In this document: positions 1 through 8,591 of the stretch, piece by piece
How positions within the stretch are numbered: position 1 is the stretch's first letter
Layout: every line of letters begins with the position of its first letter
DNA from: Cladopsammia gracilis
Lineage: Eukaryota > Cnidaria > Anthozoa > Scleractinia > Dendrophylliidae
Reading direction: 5' to 3'
DNA: 64,000 bases
Assembly: GCA_022457155.1 (NCBI GenBank)
Contig: JAJGOT010001047.1
Span: 28,854 to 92,853, forward strand
Program-made: the position numbers and the translations under genes
The notes under the pieces: model-generated
The model's database searches: none
What the model was told of the DNA's origin: nothing
What the model saw: only the letters and a program-made list of their open reading frames with translations

Positions 1-389
1 TTGCATAGTCAGCAGTTTATCTTTAGATATTTAACCCTCCCCTCAAGAAATCACTTTATGGCTTTTAGAGACAAAGGACGAGGGTTTATCTATACTTTTA
101 TGATAGATGTAGTTGATACACCAGGAAAGGAACACTTTGGTGTAAGCTTTTCGTGAATTCATCATTGTGCTTAGGAGTAATTAATAACTGAATAATTAAT
201 TAGCTGCAAATTTCAACCGTTAATAACATCGTCAGATCTTGTGTTTATGGCAGTGTTTATACCAATCGAGTTAGATCCCAAAGTGATCTAACCGTGTTGC
301 TAAAGTCAAGGAAACAGCTTCTAAAACGTGCGAGTTATTAACAGTTGAATTTTGTCCAATATGGCGGACCCAAAAGTGCGTCAAACATG

Positions 390-700
390 CAAACGAGGCT
401 ATACTTTGAACGTTAATATCTCTGAGGGGATTTTATCACACTTCTTTATATTCGCAGGATATATACAACGTCTTTAATACTATTTGCCAATACACTCGGC
501 GTTATTATCGGCTCAGCGGTTTGTTTCTAGCCTTGTTTACAAGTTTTTCAAACAAGGAAACGAGGCTACAATTTGATCGTTAATATCTCTTAGGGGATTA
601 CATCAAACAAATTCAAATTTGCAGGATATATAGCATGACTTTAATACTATCTGCGAATACACTCGGTTTTAATATCGGCACAACTTTATGCTTCTTGTTG
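390..700 (+). repeat. Imperfect ~135-bp direct repeat in the left flank
   Basis: Two related segments, about 400-530 and 570-700, share in order a cgaggcta start, gttaatatctct, aggggatt, gcaggatatata, ctttaatacta, aatacactcgg and tatcggc. They differ by many substitutions, so this is an old local duplication. The rest of 1-728 is AT-rich and non-coding as far as I can see. The same pair recurs at about 28,427-28,737. Confidence 0.75.
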
Positions 701-728
701 AAAACGTCGAACACATGCGAAAACACGG

Positions 729-932
729 TAATATAATATAATATAATATAATATAATATAATATAATATAATATAATATAATATAATATAATATAATATA
801 ATATAATATAATATAATATAATATAATATAATATAATATAATATAATATAATATAATATATAATATAATATAATATAATATAATATAATATAATATAATA
901 TAATATATAATAATATAATATAATATAATATC
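729..932. repeat. Pentanucleotide microsatellite (ATAAT)n
   Basis: About 200 bp of near-perfect taata units with two short phase breaks near 860 and 906. An apparent minus-strand reading frame of repeating Tyr-Ile-Leu is only the translation of this microsatellite. Confidence 0.95.
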
Positions 933-1000
933 ATGCTTACAATGGTGACCAAGCAGCGAAGGATGTCTTGAAGGTAAAAAGACAAAGAGTACCGTACAAC

Positions 1001-1531
1001 ATGGACAAAGACATTAACTGGAACACGTTTCGCTCCGATTATCACCACTGTGCAGTTCTTTACCAAGCAGCGGATGCTTTGGGCCTGGAAATGCTACAAA
1101 GGTGCGCCAAACGGGCCTTGGGGTGCATGTCCTGGATCTCTCAGCACCACCTACAACGAGAGATTGATGACCAAGCTTCAAGAGCCCTGGACACTGAGAC
1201 ATTATATGGAATGTACAAGTTAACGCTAGACTGTGTGCCAGAAACGTTTCACTTAAACGAAGATCAAACAGGTGGCGATGCAGATAAGGACATTGAGAGA
1301 GACGACGAAGAGAAGAAATCCAGGAAAAGAAAAGCCACACCAATAGACAGTGAGAGCGACCACGAACCGGTAAAGAAGGCAAAGGAGAAAATAGCAAGTG
1401 CCCTTACAACAGACAGCGAGAGCGATTTCCAAGCGCCCGTAAAGGAAACGAGTAAGAGAACAGCAAGTCCCCTGAGGAGCGATGACGAAGCGCCCGTAAA
1501 GAAAACGAAAAAGAACGCAGAAGAAAGGTGA
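1001..1531 (+). CDS. Host-type gene fragment: charged nuclear-like protein, N-terminal part
   Basis: An ATG at 1001 opens a 176-codon frame; the frame is also open for 11 codons upstream but without ATG. The first ~85 residues are a folded-looking segment with Cys/His and an alternating helical pattern. The rest is acidic and basic low complexity with three related blocks of the form S-D-x-E-x-x-P-V-K-K or P-V-K-E at about residues 118-170, like a disordered nuclear tail. I do not recognise a named family. It lies directly upstream of a zinc-finger-like frame (1587-2206), and both may be exons or remnants of one gene. The unit B copy is frameshifted at the H-L-N-E-D region. Confidence 0.5.
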   Translation: MDKDINWNTFRSDYHHCAVLYQAADALGLEMLQRCAKRALGCMSWISQHHLQREIDDQASRALDTETLYGMYKLTLDCVPETFHLNEDQTGGDADKDIERDDEEKKSRKRKATPIDSESDHEPVKKAKEKIASALTTDSESDFQAPVKETSKRTASPLRSDDEAPVKKTKKNAEER

Positions 1532-1586
1532 AAGAAAGCTGAAGAGCGACAGCGAGCAGAAGAAAAGACGCCATCATAAGAAGGGG

Positions 1587-2206
1587 ATGTGTAGGATAAC
1601 AGGCTGCTTCTTTTCCGGCTACAACCTTCAACGTCATATACAAATGCACGTCAGGAAAGGCGGCATAGAAGAGGAAGACATTCCCCGTTTGACGTCAATT
1701 ATGTTACATTCAACAAGGGGTGTGGAACTGTCGCAATCTACATGGGCAAACATCTCAGAACGGTGCACAACGTAAAAGAAAACTCTGGTGAGTTAAGAAA
1801 TCTTTTGAAGTCGTCGAGGGTATACACTGGCCTGAAATCAGAAATCGACCTGTATGTAAACGAGGGTCACGAGGAGAGTTCCGACAAGTCAGTGGAAAGC
1901 GACGACAACTCAGAGGAAAACGAGGGGACAGACGAGCATCGCCCTCTGTCTTCTCACAGTAGAAGCACGGCAGGAAAAAACAGAAATGCCAGAAACAGCA
2001 GAAACATCGCAAAAGATAATGAAAGTTCTGCCGACACAGGTTCTGAATACCAAGAACAGTCTGATGAAGAATCAGAATCTTCAGAATCTAACAAAAAAAC
2101 GCATTCCTCAAAACCATCACCACAACCAAGTAAACTGGAACAGTATTACCGAAGTAGTGATTTGAATGCTGATGACTTCGTTCCTACGCAGTCTTGCAGA
2201 AGATGA
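1587..2206 (+). pseudogene. C2H2-like zinc-finger gene remnant
   Basis: Two overlapping frames are present. The first (1587-1775) begins with C-x4-C-x9-H-x3-H (CRITGC...RHIQMH). The second (1742-2206, open upstream of its ATG) has a C-x12-H-x4-H pattern ending HLRTVH and then a segment like K-E-N-S-G-E-L-R-N-L-L-K. The remaining ~110 residues are Ser/Glu/Asp-rich and disordered. The finger plus 'HLxxVHxxxxxSxELxxLL' pattern recalls uncharacterised zinc-finger proteins common in cnidarian genomes, often near transposons (recalled, not checked). The change of frame between the two fingers means it is broken here or needs splicing. Unit B carries the same arrangement. Confidence 0.5.
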
Positions 2207-2265
2207 AAATGTTACATCGCCCTTCACCAAAAAGTGCTGTGAATATTCAGCGAGTCCAGGAGTCG

Positions 2266-2663
2266 GGTGTGCTCAAAGGTGAGATTTTGGTAAAACTTGC
2301 TCCACACGGCCCCAAACCTACGTTTAGTGTACTTTTCATAGAAATGCAATGTTTTGGTTTTTTGGCGTTGACTTGAGGCCAGTACGACGACTTTGAGATC
2401 TGGTATGCTGAAAAGTGAGATTTTGCCAAAACTTGCTCCGCACGGCCCAAAACGTACGTTTTGTGCACTTTTCATAGAAATGCACTGTTTTCGCTTTTTG
2501 GCGATGATTTGAGGCCAGAACGACGATTTTGAGTTCTGGTGTGCTCAAAAGTGAGATTTTGGTAAAACTTGCTCCGCACGGCCCAAAACGTACGTTCTGT
2601 GTACTTTTCATAGAAATGCACTGTTTTGGGTTTTTGGCGTTGATTTGAGGCCAGTAAGACGAC
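2266..2663. repeat. 136-bp satellite, ~3 monomers, left of Polinton
   Basis: Monomers run gacgattttgagatctgg, gtgctcaaaagtgag, ttgccaaaacttgctcc, a cgtacg core, tttcatagaaatgca, gatttgaggccagta. The block begins abruptly at the gtgtgctc phase after the gene remnant and ends at ...agtaagacgac where the Polinton starts. Unit B has about one monomer more at the same place. Confidence 0.95.
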
Positions 2664-2926
2664 AGTAGTTAGGAAATGGGGGTTCTGGACCACCCTTGTA
2701 ATAACTTTTCACACACCGAACGAGAAATTCCACTTTTAGCACAAACTTTTTCTGGTCAGTTCAACACAAGTTCAAAAAAGTCTTCTGCCAGTTTCCACCA
2801 CAGATTACTTTTTCCAATCTGCTCAAATTCATCACAACAAATTTTCACCTCCCCAATCTCCAACGCACCCCAATCAGCAGAAATCAATTCCCACGAATTA
2901 ATTTCTTTGTGTGCAAATTCACACAT
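2664..2926 (+). repeat. Left terminal inverted repeat, 263 bp
   Basis: It is the reverse complement of 13,681-13,943, with at least two visible mismatches near 2,699-2,706. The inner boundary falls exactly on the start codon of a minus-strand 56-codon frame, and the base outside it differs between the two ends. Confidence 0.92.
2756..2926 (-). CDS. 56-aa ORF carried inside the left TIR
   Basis: An ATG at 2926 follows the TAA of the upstream SEA gene with no spacer. The product begins MCEFAHKEIN and is acidic and Trp/Cys-bearing, with a hydrophobic C-terminus ending ELVLN. No family is recognised. The identical frame occurs in the right TIR (13,681-13,851, plus strand), so each end of the element encodes it reading outward. 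It may be a real small protein or the 3' exon of a gene captured by the TIR. Confidence 0.45.
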   Translation of the reverse strand: MCEFAHKEINSWELISADWGALEIGEVKICCDEFEQIGKSNLWWKLAEDFFELVLN

Positions 2927-3238
2927 TTAAATCATCTTCAAAGTTTCCTTTATCTCCAGCAGAATCTTACTTTGATTGTCTAATGCTGCTGCAAGCAATG
3001 CAACTCTTTCCTCCAGATTCACAAAAGATTCAAACAAAATTTCAACTTCACTCACACTTGAACAGTCACTTGAACTTTCACTCACACTCTTTGCTTCTCT
3101 CTTTGCTTCGCTTTTTGCTTCGCTCACATTTTTCGCTTCACTCGCAGCTTCACTCGCAGCTTCACTCTCCAGTTGTTTTCTATGCGAATCATCAAATGTC
3201 TTTGAACATATCAAGTCTAGTACTTTTAACGAACCCAT
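2927..3238 (-). CDS. Small coiled-coil protein with SEA(K/A) repeats
   Basis: A 103-codon frame opens at an ATG (3238) and starts MGSLKVLDL. Residues ~24-50 are a run of Ser-Glu-Ala-(Ala/Lys) units, followed by a Ser/Cys-rich acidic patch. The last ~35 residues (VNLEERVALLAAAL...) have heptad spacing typical of a coiled coil. It lies 11 bp past the integrase stop on the same strand and ends exactly at the TIR boundary, so it is probably the last gene of the leftward cluster. No family is recognised. Unit B encodes an identical protein. The repeat suggests expansion by slippage, and a structural or oligomerising role is a guess only. Confidence 0.6.
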   Translation of the reverse strand: MGSLKVLDLICSKTFDDSHRKQLESEAASEAASEAKNVSEAKSEAKREAKSVSESSSDCSSVSEVEILFESFVNLEERVALLAAALDNQSKILLEIKETLKMI

Positions 3239-3249
3239 TTTTTCTCAAT

Positions 3250-4168
3250 TCATTCTTTTTCCATCCAATCCGTATCCACTGCTGATGAATCCAAATCACG
3301 AAACTTGATGGGTCGCTTTATCTTTTTCTTCTTTTTCACTCCTTCCACATCTGCTTTGACTTTCTGCTGTGCCTTCAACAATTCTTCTCCATAGAAACTT
3401 CCATCCACTTTCTTTCCCTTCAAATCTGCAACTTCATATGTCACTGGCTTGGAACTTTTCACACCAACTACAACAAACACTTTCCGCGACCAATTCGGGG
3501 TGAAACCTTTGTCATATTCCATTCGCTTATATTTAACAATTCTCACTCTTTCTCCAATTTTGAACTTTGCCTCAACTTGCTTCAATAACTCATTCGGATA
3601 CAAATTTTCGAAAACTTCTCTCTCCCTGCTTTTCACACTTGCAGCTGTTGGAGTCATTCCCACACTTCGATGAAAACTTCGATTATAATCTCTCACAATC
3701 GGTTGCAACACATCAATCCATTTTCGCGTATTCGCAGCTGTGAAATGCTTCCAAATTCTTTCCTTCAATGTTCGGATAAATCTTTCCGCAACACTTGCTT
3801 TTTCTTTGGTTTTGGTGTGATAAATGCCAATTCCATTTTTCGCAAGAATTTCGTAAAATCTCCTTTGAACTCATTACCTTCATCTGTCCACAATTTGTTT
3901 GGTCTCCTTTCTGTTTCATCAAATATTTCCTCCAGTTTCTCCTTTAATTCTTCACTTGACTTTCCCACCAATTCTTTCGCCCATGCAAATTTGGAGAAAA
4001 CATCCAACACAACCAGAATATTTCTATATCCTGAGTTCCATTCCTCAAAGTTTACCATCTCCGCCAGATCAGCAGTCCAGATATCATCCACACCAAATGC
4101 TATCACCCTCCTTTTCTCGAAGTGTCTCCTGACTGGTTTATGCAATTCGAGATTTCGAGTCCAGTCAG
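3250..4168 (-). pseudogene. Polinton retroviral-like integrase (frameshifted)
   Basis: DDE integrase core in two frames. The N-terminal part (to 3765) has the first catalytic Asp in DDIWTADLAEM, the typical LVVLDVFSKFAWA strand and the second Asp in LWTDEGNEF. The C-terminal part (3250-3768) continues with the KERIWKHF helix, the RDYNRSFHRSVGMTP segment and an SH3/chromodomain-like tail (IGERVRIVKYK...). The third catalytic residue (Glu, in a VAERF context) lies in the second frame just after the break. The single-base frameshift is at the T-run 3836-3840 (A-run on the coding strand). No in-frame ATG exists before a stop near 4,168, so the true start is unclear. This enzyme would insert the element and make the 6-bp duplication. 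Unit B shares the break. Confidence 0.9.
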
Positions 4169-4183
4169 CATTCGAAATCTCTG

Positions 4184-4973
4184 CTAGTTTCCCTGTCTTT
4201 TCCCCATCCCTAACTTCTGCTTTGCATCAATCACATTTCTTGCCAGTGCATGTCCCCATTGCCTTTCTTTCCAGGGAATCGCATCCAATGCAGCAACCAT
4301 CTTTCTATCCGCTTCATTTTTGCATTTACGATCATCTTTGCAGATAGAATAATCCACATCATGCTGCATCGCTACAGCATCTGTTTTGCCTGTGGGCTGT
4401 TGCATGATTTGTGTTATCTTTCCACTTTTATCGAATTTCACTTGCTTGTGCAATGGATTGAATGGTCCAGTGAAGTTGTGTCCGGGGAGAGTGAATCCAC
4501 TTTCTGGTCTCGGTAACTTTCCAATTAACTTATGCACATCCACACCTCTCCCATCCAAATCCTTGCGATCTGTCTTGTACTTTTTATTCGGCCTCACAAT
4601 CACACTCAACTGATTGAGCATATCCGAGGCTTGCTCTTCTCCATTGCGAAATTCACAGCTTTCTTCTGCATATTTGCATTTCGCAACAACTCGCTGGCAC
4701 CGAATCGTCCCATCTCCACTACTTTTTTCCCTATCCATGGCACGGCATGTGCCAAACCAGTTAAAGCAAGTTCGCCGAATCCAGATCCTTCTCGCTCGCC
4801 CCCACCTTGTGAGGGCAGACTCAGTTTCCCGATATCTTGACAAATCTTGTCTTCTTTATCCCACAACTTGCACAATGGCAAAACCACATAGGTCTGCCAT
4901 TCTTCGCGAGAAATGTTCCACTTGGTTCAACGCATTCTGTTTCTTTCTTCTCTTTCACGCAATACGATTTCAT
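4184..4973 (-). pseudogene. Zinc-ribbon / phospholipase A2 virion protein (frameshifted)
   Basis: The ATG at 4973 (MKSYCVKEKKE...) opens a zinc-ribbon-like segment ending CASCGIKKTRFVK, which stops by frameshift near 4,825. The next frame has a Gly-rich hydrophobic stretch (GSGFGELALTGLAHAVPWIG). After a second break near 4,620-4,650 comes a parvovirus-type PLA2 domain: Ca-loop-like LPGHNFTGPFNPL and catalytic HDVDY followed by Cys and Asp residues. PLA2 domains of this kind in parvoviruses open endosomal membranes during entry; the same role is inferred here. The second Cys expected in the ribbon's first pair is replaced (KEKK). This copy lacks about 18 bp that unit B keeps at the second break. 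Confidence 0.82.
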
Positions 4974-4974
4974 T

Positions 4975-5398
4975 TTAGAGGGAATTAATATATCTAACTA
5001 TCTCTTTTTCATTTTCCGCAACATCATCTGACCAAGTTTCAAGCATTTCCTCATATTTTCTCCCCAAATTCATCTCATTTTCAGAAACCACAAACAATAA
5101 TACCCACATTTCAAACTATCCAGAGCTTGTATCTTGAACCCATTTCTCAGGAAAGATTTCATCCCCGGATTCCACCTTTTCACGTTCTCCTCCCATTAGA
5201 TTGGTGGAGCCATTCCAAACGAATCAAACCAGCAGAATTCATTTCCGCGTTTCCAACATGCGACCCAATGCGTTCCCACATTTTCCAAATCATCCAGATT
5301 GATGATGCAGGGGGAATGATTCTTTCCCAGTTCCTCATTTCTTGCGAAGATTCCTTTCAATGGAATTCCAAGTTTGTCGCGTTAATTTTGCAGATCAT
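4975..5398 (-). pseudogene. Adenain-like cysteine protease (maturation protease), broken
   Basis: Reading the minus strand from an ATG (5398) that overlaps the previous stop as ATGA gives an adenovirus-type C5 protease in pieces. One frame carries LKGIFARNEELG, then INLDD, the catalytic-His strand GTHWVACW, WFDSFGMAPP, and later IQALDSLKCGYYCLWFL with the nucleophile Cys. A TAA interrupts right after the APPI segment. Frameshifts lie near 5,375 and near 5,075, and the C-terminal helix ends at TAA 4975-4977, one base before the next gene's ATG. The fold order (His, Asp/Glu region, Cys) matches Polinton proteases that cleave capsid precursors. It is easily missed because no single open frame is long. 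Unit B shares the TAA. Confidence 0.85.
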
Positions 5399-6126
5399 AA
5401 TTGCTCAGTGCTTTGTCGACGAACGACCAGCGCGAGTTTTTTTCCCTTCCCTCTTCCTCGCCTCACATATGGTAATGTTGACGTGTTCCAACTTCCCGCA
5501 AATGGTTGTGGAGGTTCTAAACGCATTCCATTTCCTGCAAATGCATGCGGATTCACATGCAAACCCTTTCCCAACACCTTTGACACAAGTTGAATCGCAA
5601 GGGGTATCCCAAATGCTGCCAAGGTTCCTAGCAAGCCGCCTTTCTGCCCTCGACCAACTTTCACTCCTTGCGATGCGAGAAAGTTCCGCAGAAACGATTT
5701 CTGACCACTTGTCAACTGTGACACCAATCCGAACAACTCAGGTGCTCTGGGAGGAATTGCACCACTTCCAAATATCTTTCCCAATGCTTTTTCTGCTCCA
5801 AAACTCAATCCAGCCATGCCCAATGCTTTTGCTGCAGGAACAAGCAAGGGTTTTGCCAGACCAACTAAAGCTGAAAATAAATTTCCTCCTTTGCTCACAA
5901 CATGCCTCATCTGTGTTTTACTGATTTTCAAATCCACTCCCCGCTCATCTTCTTTGGCTTTCTTGATGCGATTGAGTTGTGTCTTTGTCAGGTTCACATC
6001 GTGATCTCCACTCAAATTCTCGAATTTCAATCTAAGTGTGACAGCTTGATTGCTTTCAAATGCTTTTTCCAGTTTCTTCAATTGGCCGGGAGAGAAATTT
6101 AATTTGGTTTTGAAATAGTTTGTCAT
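5395..6126 (-). CDS. pX-like / membrane-active minor capsid protein
   Basis: An intact 243-codon frame with ATG at 6126. The N-terminal half (FSPGQLKKLEKAF..., VTLRLKFENLSG, LTKTQLNRIKKA, LKISKTQMRH) is the two-motif pattern very common in Polinton/adintovirus virion proteins. The middle is Gly/Ala-rich and hydrophobic (GLAKPLLVPAAKALGMAGL and GGLLGTLAAFGIPLAIQLV), suited to membrane insertion. The C-terminus is Arg/Lys-rich (RRGRGKGKK). By analogy with adenovirus core and minor capsid proteins it probably packs DNA or disrupts membranes. It sits 3 bp from the MCP stop and overlaps the protease start. One of the few unbroken genes here; unit B differs at G/R in the DERGVDL segment. Confidence 0.75.
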   Translation of the reverse strand: MTNYFKTKLNFSPGQLKKLEKAFESNQAVTLRLKFENLSGDHDVNLTKTQLNRIKKAKEDERGVDLKISKTQMRHVVSKGGNLFSALVGLAKPLLVPAAKALGMAGLSFGAEKALGKIFGSGAIPPRAPELFGLVSQLTSGQKSFLRNFLASQGVKVGRGQKGGLLGTLAAFGIPLAIQLVSKVLGKGLHVNPHAFAGNGMRLEPPQPFAGSWNTSTLPYVRRGRGKGKKLALVVRRQSTEQL

Positions 6127-6129
6127 TTT

Positions 6130-7385
6130 CTAGACAACTACAAGTTCTCCCCCAACTACATCCAGGACCACTTCTTTTTCCTTCAAAACCAAGGCATATA
6201 TTGTGTAGTCAAAAGCATTTGCAGCTTCATTTAATCTATAGTGAAACACCAGTTGTTTTGGGTCATTCGTTAGATTGTTCTTGTTTTCACGTAAGTCGAA
6301 ATAAATCAGTGGATAAAGCGTTGAATAATTCACAACACTTAATTGAACTCCAGTGTTATAGTCATTTTTCCGGTAACGATAGTTCAAAGCATCTTCCAGA
6401 ATTCGCAGCTTGAAATTTGCATCATATTCAATCTCTGGATAAAATTCTTGACCATATTGCAGTCGACAATTGGCTAGTTTTGCAGTGTTATCCCCATCAA
6501 CGTTAAATGTGTCGAAAATATATGGATTGAATGCCAAAGCGTTTGATCTTTGAGTTTGTTGAAGCCAGATAAACACATGTTTTGCATCTTTCACCCCTGG
6601 GGACAACTGCCAAATGCCTTCAGCATCTCTCCTGCTTGAAGATGGGTGAATTGATTCTTGAAGAAAAGTCCACTTGTTTGGTTTCAGAAAATTTTTATTT
6701 ACTTCCAACTGCCCTTTGGGAGAAAAAGTCATCATCGGCACCCACAATTCAAAGGTGCGAACAACAACTCGACGTGCTGGACCACCAGCCTGTTGCCAGA
6801 TCAATTCTGCATCAGCCTGCAAATCATTTCAAATTCCATTGCCATTGGTGGCAGGAGTGAATCTTCCAACTCTTCAAAGAATGCATAACGATAGAGGGGA
6901 ATGATGGTTTCAAATGAATTCAGCGCTTGCGTCAACAATTCTCTTGCTTTGATTCCTGCGTTGTTGTTCAATGTCACATCATTTGCTGTATCCAAATACC
7001 AAAACTGCGACTTGGCTGCACTTCTTGAATAGTCATCTGAATATTCCAGGAGATTCTTGACGAAAACTGCTTTGTGCGCATTATCTAGATTGTAGAGTGT
7101 CTTGGCATTTGACGAAACTTTGATTTTGTTTATCAGTGAAAACGAACTGTTCAAGGTGGAGCATGTTTGATCTGCTGCAACTTGAGCACCATTTGCTTTT
7201 GCCTCCAAGGTGTAATTCACGCGAAGATACGCATTGTACCAGTCATACCAGTTGCTTCTGTCAGTGACATGGAATTTATATCCATCCTTCTTTTGCGATT
7301 GAGCATTTCCTGGAAACGTCAGGGGAGTATTTAATTGAAATCTGGTGAAAGTGGTTTTCTCGAGATATTCTGGTGATCTAAACAT
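6130..7385 (-). pseudogene. Major capsid protein (double jelly-roll hexon), frameshifted
   Basis: The ATG at 7385 gives MFRSPEYLEKTTFTRFQLNTPL. The N-terminal ~195 residues, including WYDWYNAYLRVNYTLEA and FETIIPLYRYAFFEELED, form the first part of a Polinton MCP. A one-base frameshift at the short run 6821-6823 moves to the frame ending at 6130. That frame holds GPARRVVVRTFELWVPMMTF, the FIWLQQTQR segment and FYPEIEYD...LNYRYRKND, as expected for the second jelly roll. Total length, about 418 codons, fits the family. It is transcribed leftward, with only 21 bp separating its ATG from the divergent core gene. The frameshift is shared with unit B, so it predates duplication. Confidence 0.9.
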
Positions 7386-7406
7386 TTTATTCTGACAAAC
7401 AAAATT

Positions 7407-7829
7407 ATGAATCACCCCTCAGAATGGAAGAAAATCTATCTCCCATCTCGCGGGAAGTATGTTTGGAAGCACAAAGGAACTGGAGTCATTCGAGACAGTT
7501 TAATGAAAATCGGAAAACCTCTCCTGGGTTTGGCAAAGTCCGCGGCTAGTCAACTTGTCAAAAAATCTGTCGAAAAAGCTGCGGATGAAGGATCCAAGGT
7601 AATTGTCAAGAAAGCTGGGGACAAACTCCAATCTATGTTGCGAGCAAATTCAAAGCCAGCGAAACCAGTCGCACAAGTTCCCAAAGTCAAATTTGCGGAT
7701 GCTATTGCTATTCCTGTCGCTCCAACTCGTGCGAAACCCAAACCCAAACTCAGATCTAAAGTCAGACCCAAACCCCAAGTTTCTCAGAACGCTCTCATTC
7801 GTCTAAATCAACTGATTGCACAATCTTAA
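7407..7829 (+). CDS. Basic core / DNA-condensing virion protein
   Basis: A 140-codon intact frame (MNHPSEWKKIYLPSRG...). The N-terminus is Trp/Tyr-containing, then an amphipathic Lys/Ala helix (LAKSAASQLVKKSVEKAADEG), then a Pro/Lys/Arg-rich tail of K-P-K-P-K type. The net charge is strongly positive. Small basic proteins adjacent to MCP in Polintons are thought to be core proteins similar to adenovirus VII/X; this is inference from composition and position. It is divergent from MCP and convergent with penton. The same protein is encoded at 35,709 and 46,116. Confidence 0.65.
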   Translation: MNHPSEWKKIYLPSRGKYVWKHKGTGVIRDSLMKIGKPLLGLAKSAASQLVKKSVEKAADEGSKVIVKKAGDKLQSMLRANSKPAKPVAQVPKVKFADAIAIPVAPTRAKPKPKLRSKVRPKPQVSQNALIRLNQLIAQS

Positions 7830-7850
7830 ATCCATATCTATGAAATCGAT

Positions 7851-8591
7851 TTATTTCTCATCTTCCTCCCGAATATACATCGTAAAAGCCATATCCATGT
7901 CATTCATATCCAGTGGATTGTTTCTCCCATCTGTCACATAAACTCGAATTGCTTGAATCATGTGCTTATTCACAGGGTGCCATTCCAACCTCATGGGTTC
8001 CACAGAAAACGGATAACTCACATGCAACATTGACGTTGACAGGGCAAACAACACATTGTTGTCTATATTCGCAACTTCCCTTGAAATCAGGTCACAATGC
8101 AGATAGACCCAATCCACACCTCTTGTGATATTTGGGATAAAAGCTGAAACATTTGTCCCACCAGTCAGAATCTTTTTCTCAAATCCAAGCAGATTCGCAA
8201 AATCCCCACTTCTCAAATCCACTTCAATCGTGTTGTCCAAAGTCATAATCGTCTTGAACACGCTCTTGTCGAAAAACAGGTTGACTTTCTCTGAACCAAT
8301 CTCGCCTTGTAAAACCGCGTTTATGGTTTTATACCCATACATACCATTTTCAAATGTTATGGTCTTCCAAACACTTTCACTCGTTGTCTTCCATTTCAGC
8401 GAATTATTTCCATATTCATCCCTGATGTTATACCACGAATAGTTCATTGTCACGAGCTTATTCAAAGCTGCTTCATAATTCTTTCCTTCATCCAGTGTTA
8501 TCGGGGGGTCAAAGCGTATTTCGAAATCGTGTGAATGTTGATGAGGATTCTGGTGTTTGGCCAGTTGTGAGTCTAACAAAAGCGGAATCAT
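7851..8591 (-). CDS. Penton (minor capsid protein, single jelly roll)
   Basis: Intact 246 codons, ATG at 8591, beginning MIPLLLDSQLAKHQ. Family-typical landmarks are FEIRFDPPITLDEGKNYEAAL, the NYSWYNI segment, DFANLLGF, and HCDLISREVANIDN with VLFALS near residue 170-190. These match Polinton/adintovirus penton homologues, which form the five-fold vertex and anchor the fibre. Its start codon overlaps the stop of the proline-rich gene (ATGA), so the two were probably on one transcript. The copy at 46,560 encodes the same protein; the copy at 36,153 has P to S in the EWHPVNK segment. Confidence 0.88.
   Translation of the reverse strand: MIPLLLDSQLAKHQNPHQHSHDFEIRFDPPITLDEGKNYEAALNKLVTMNYSWYNIRDEYGNNSLKWKTTSESVWKTITFENGMYGYKTINAVLQGEIGSEKVNLFFDKSVFKTIMTLDNTIEVDLRSGDFANLLGFEKKILTGGTNVSAFIPNITRGVDWVYLHCDLISREVANIDNNVLFALSTSMLHVSYPFSVEPMRLEWHPVNKHMIQAIRVYVTDGRNNPLDMNDMDMAFTMYIREEDEK

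Noticed and set aside
686..1066. Minus-strand 126-codon frame of repeating Ile-Leu-Tyr-Tyr
   Set aside because: It is a translation of the pentanucleotide microsatellite.
3250..4168. LTR retrotransposon or retrovirus, because of the integrase
   Set aside because: No LTRs, no adjoining protease-RT, and the neighbours are Polinton capsid genes between TIRs.
3670..5924. Plus-strand frames of 225-265 codons opposite integrase, protease and membrane-protein genes
   Set aside because: They are antisense to recognised virion or integration genes, rich in Ser/Phe/Leu from reverse-strand codon bias, and match no family.
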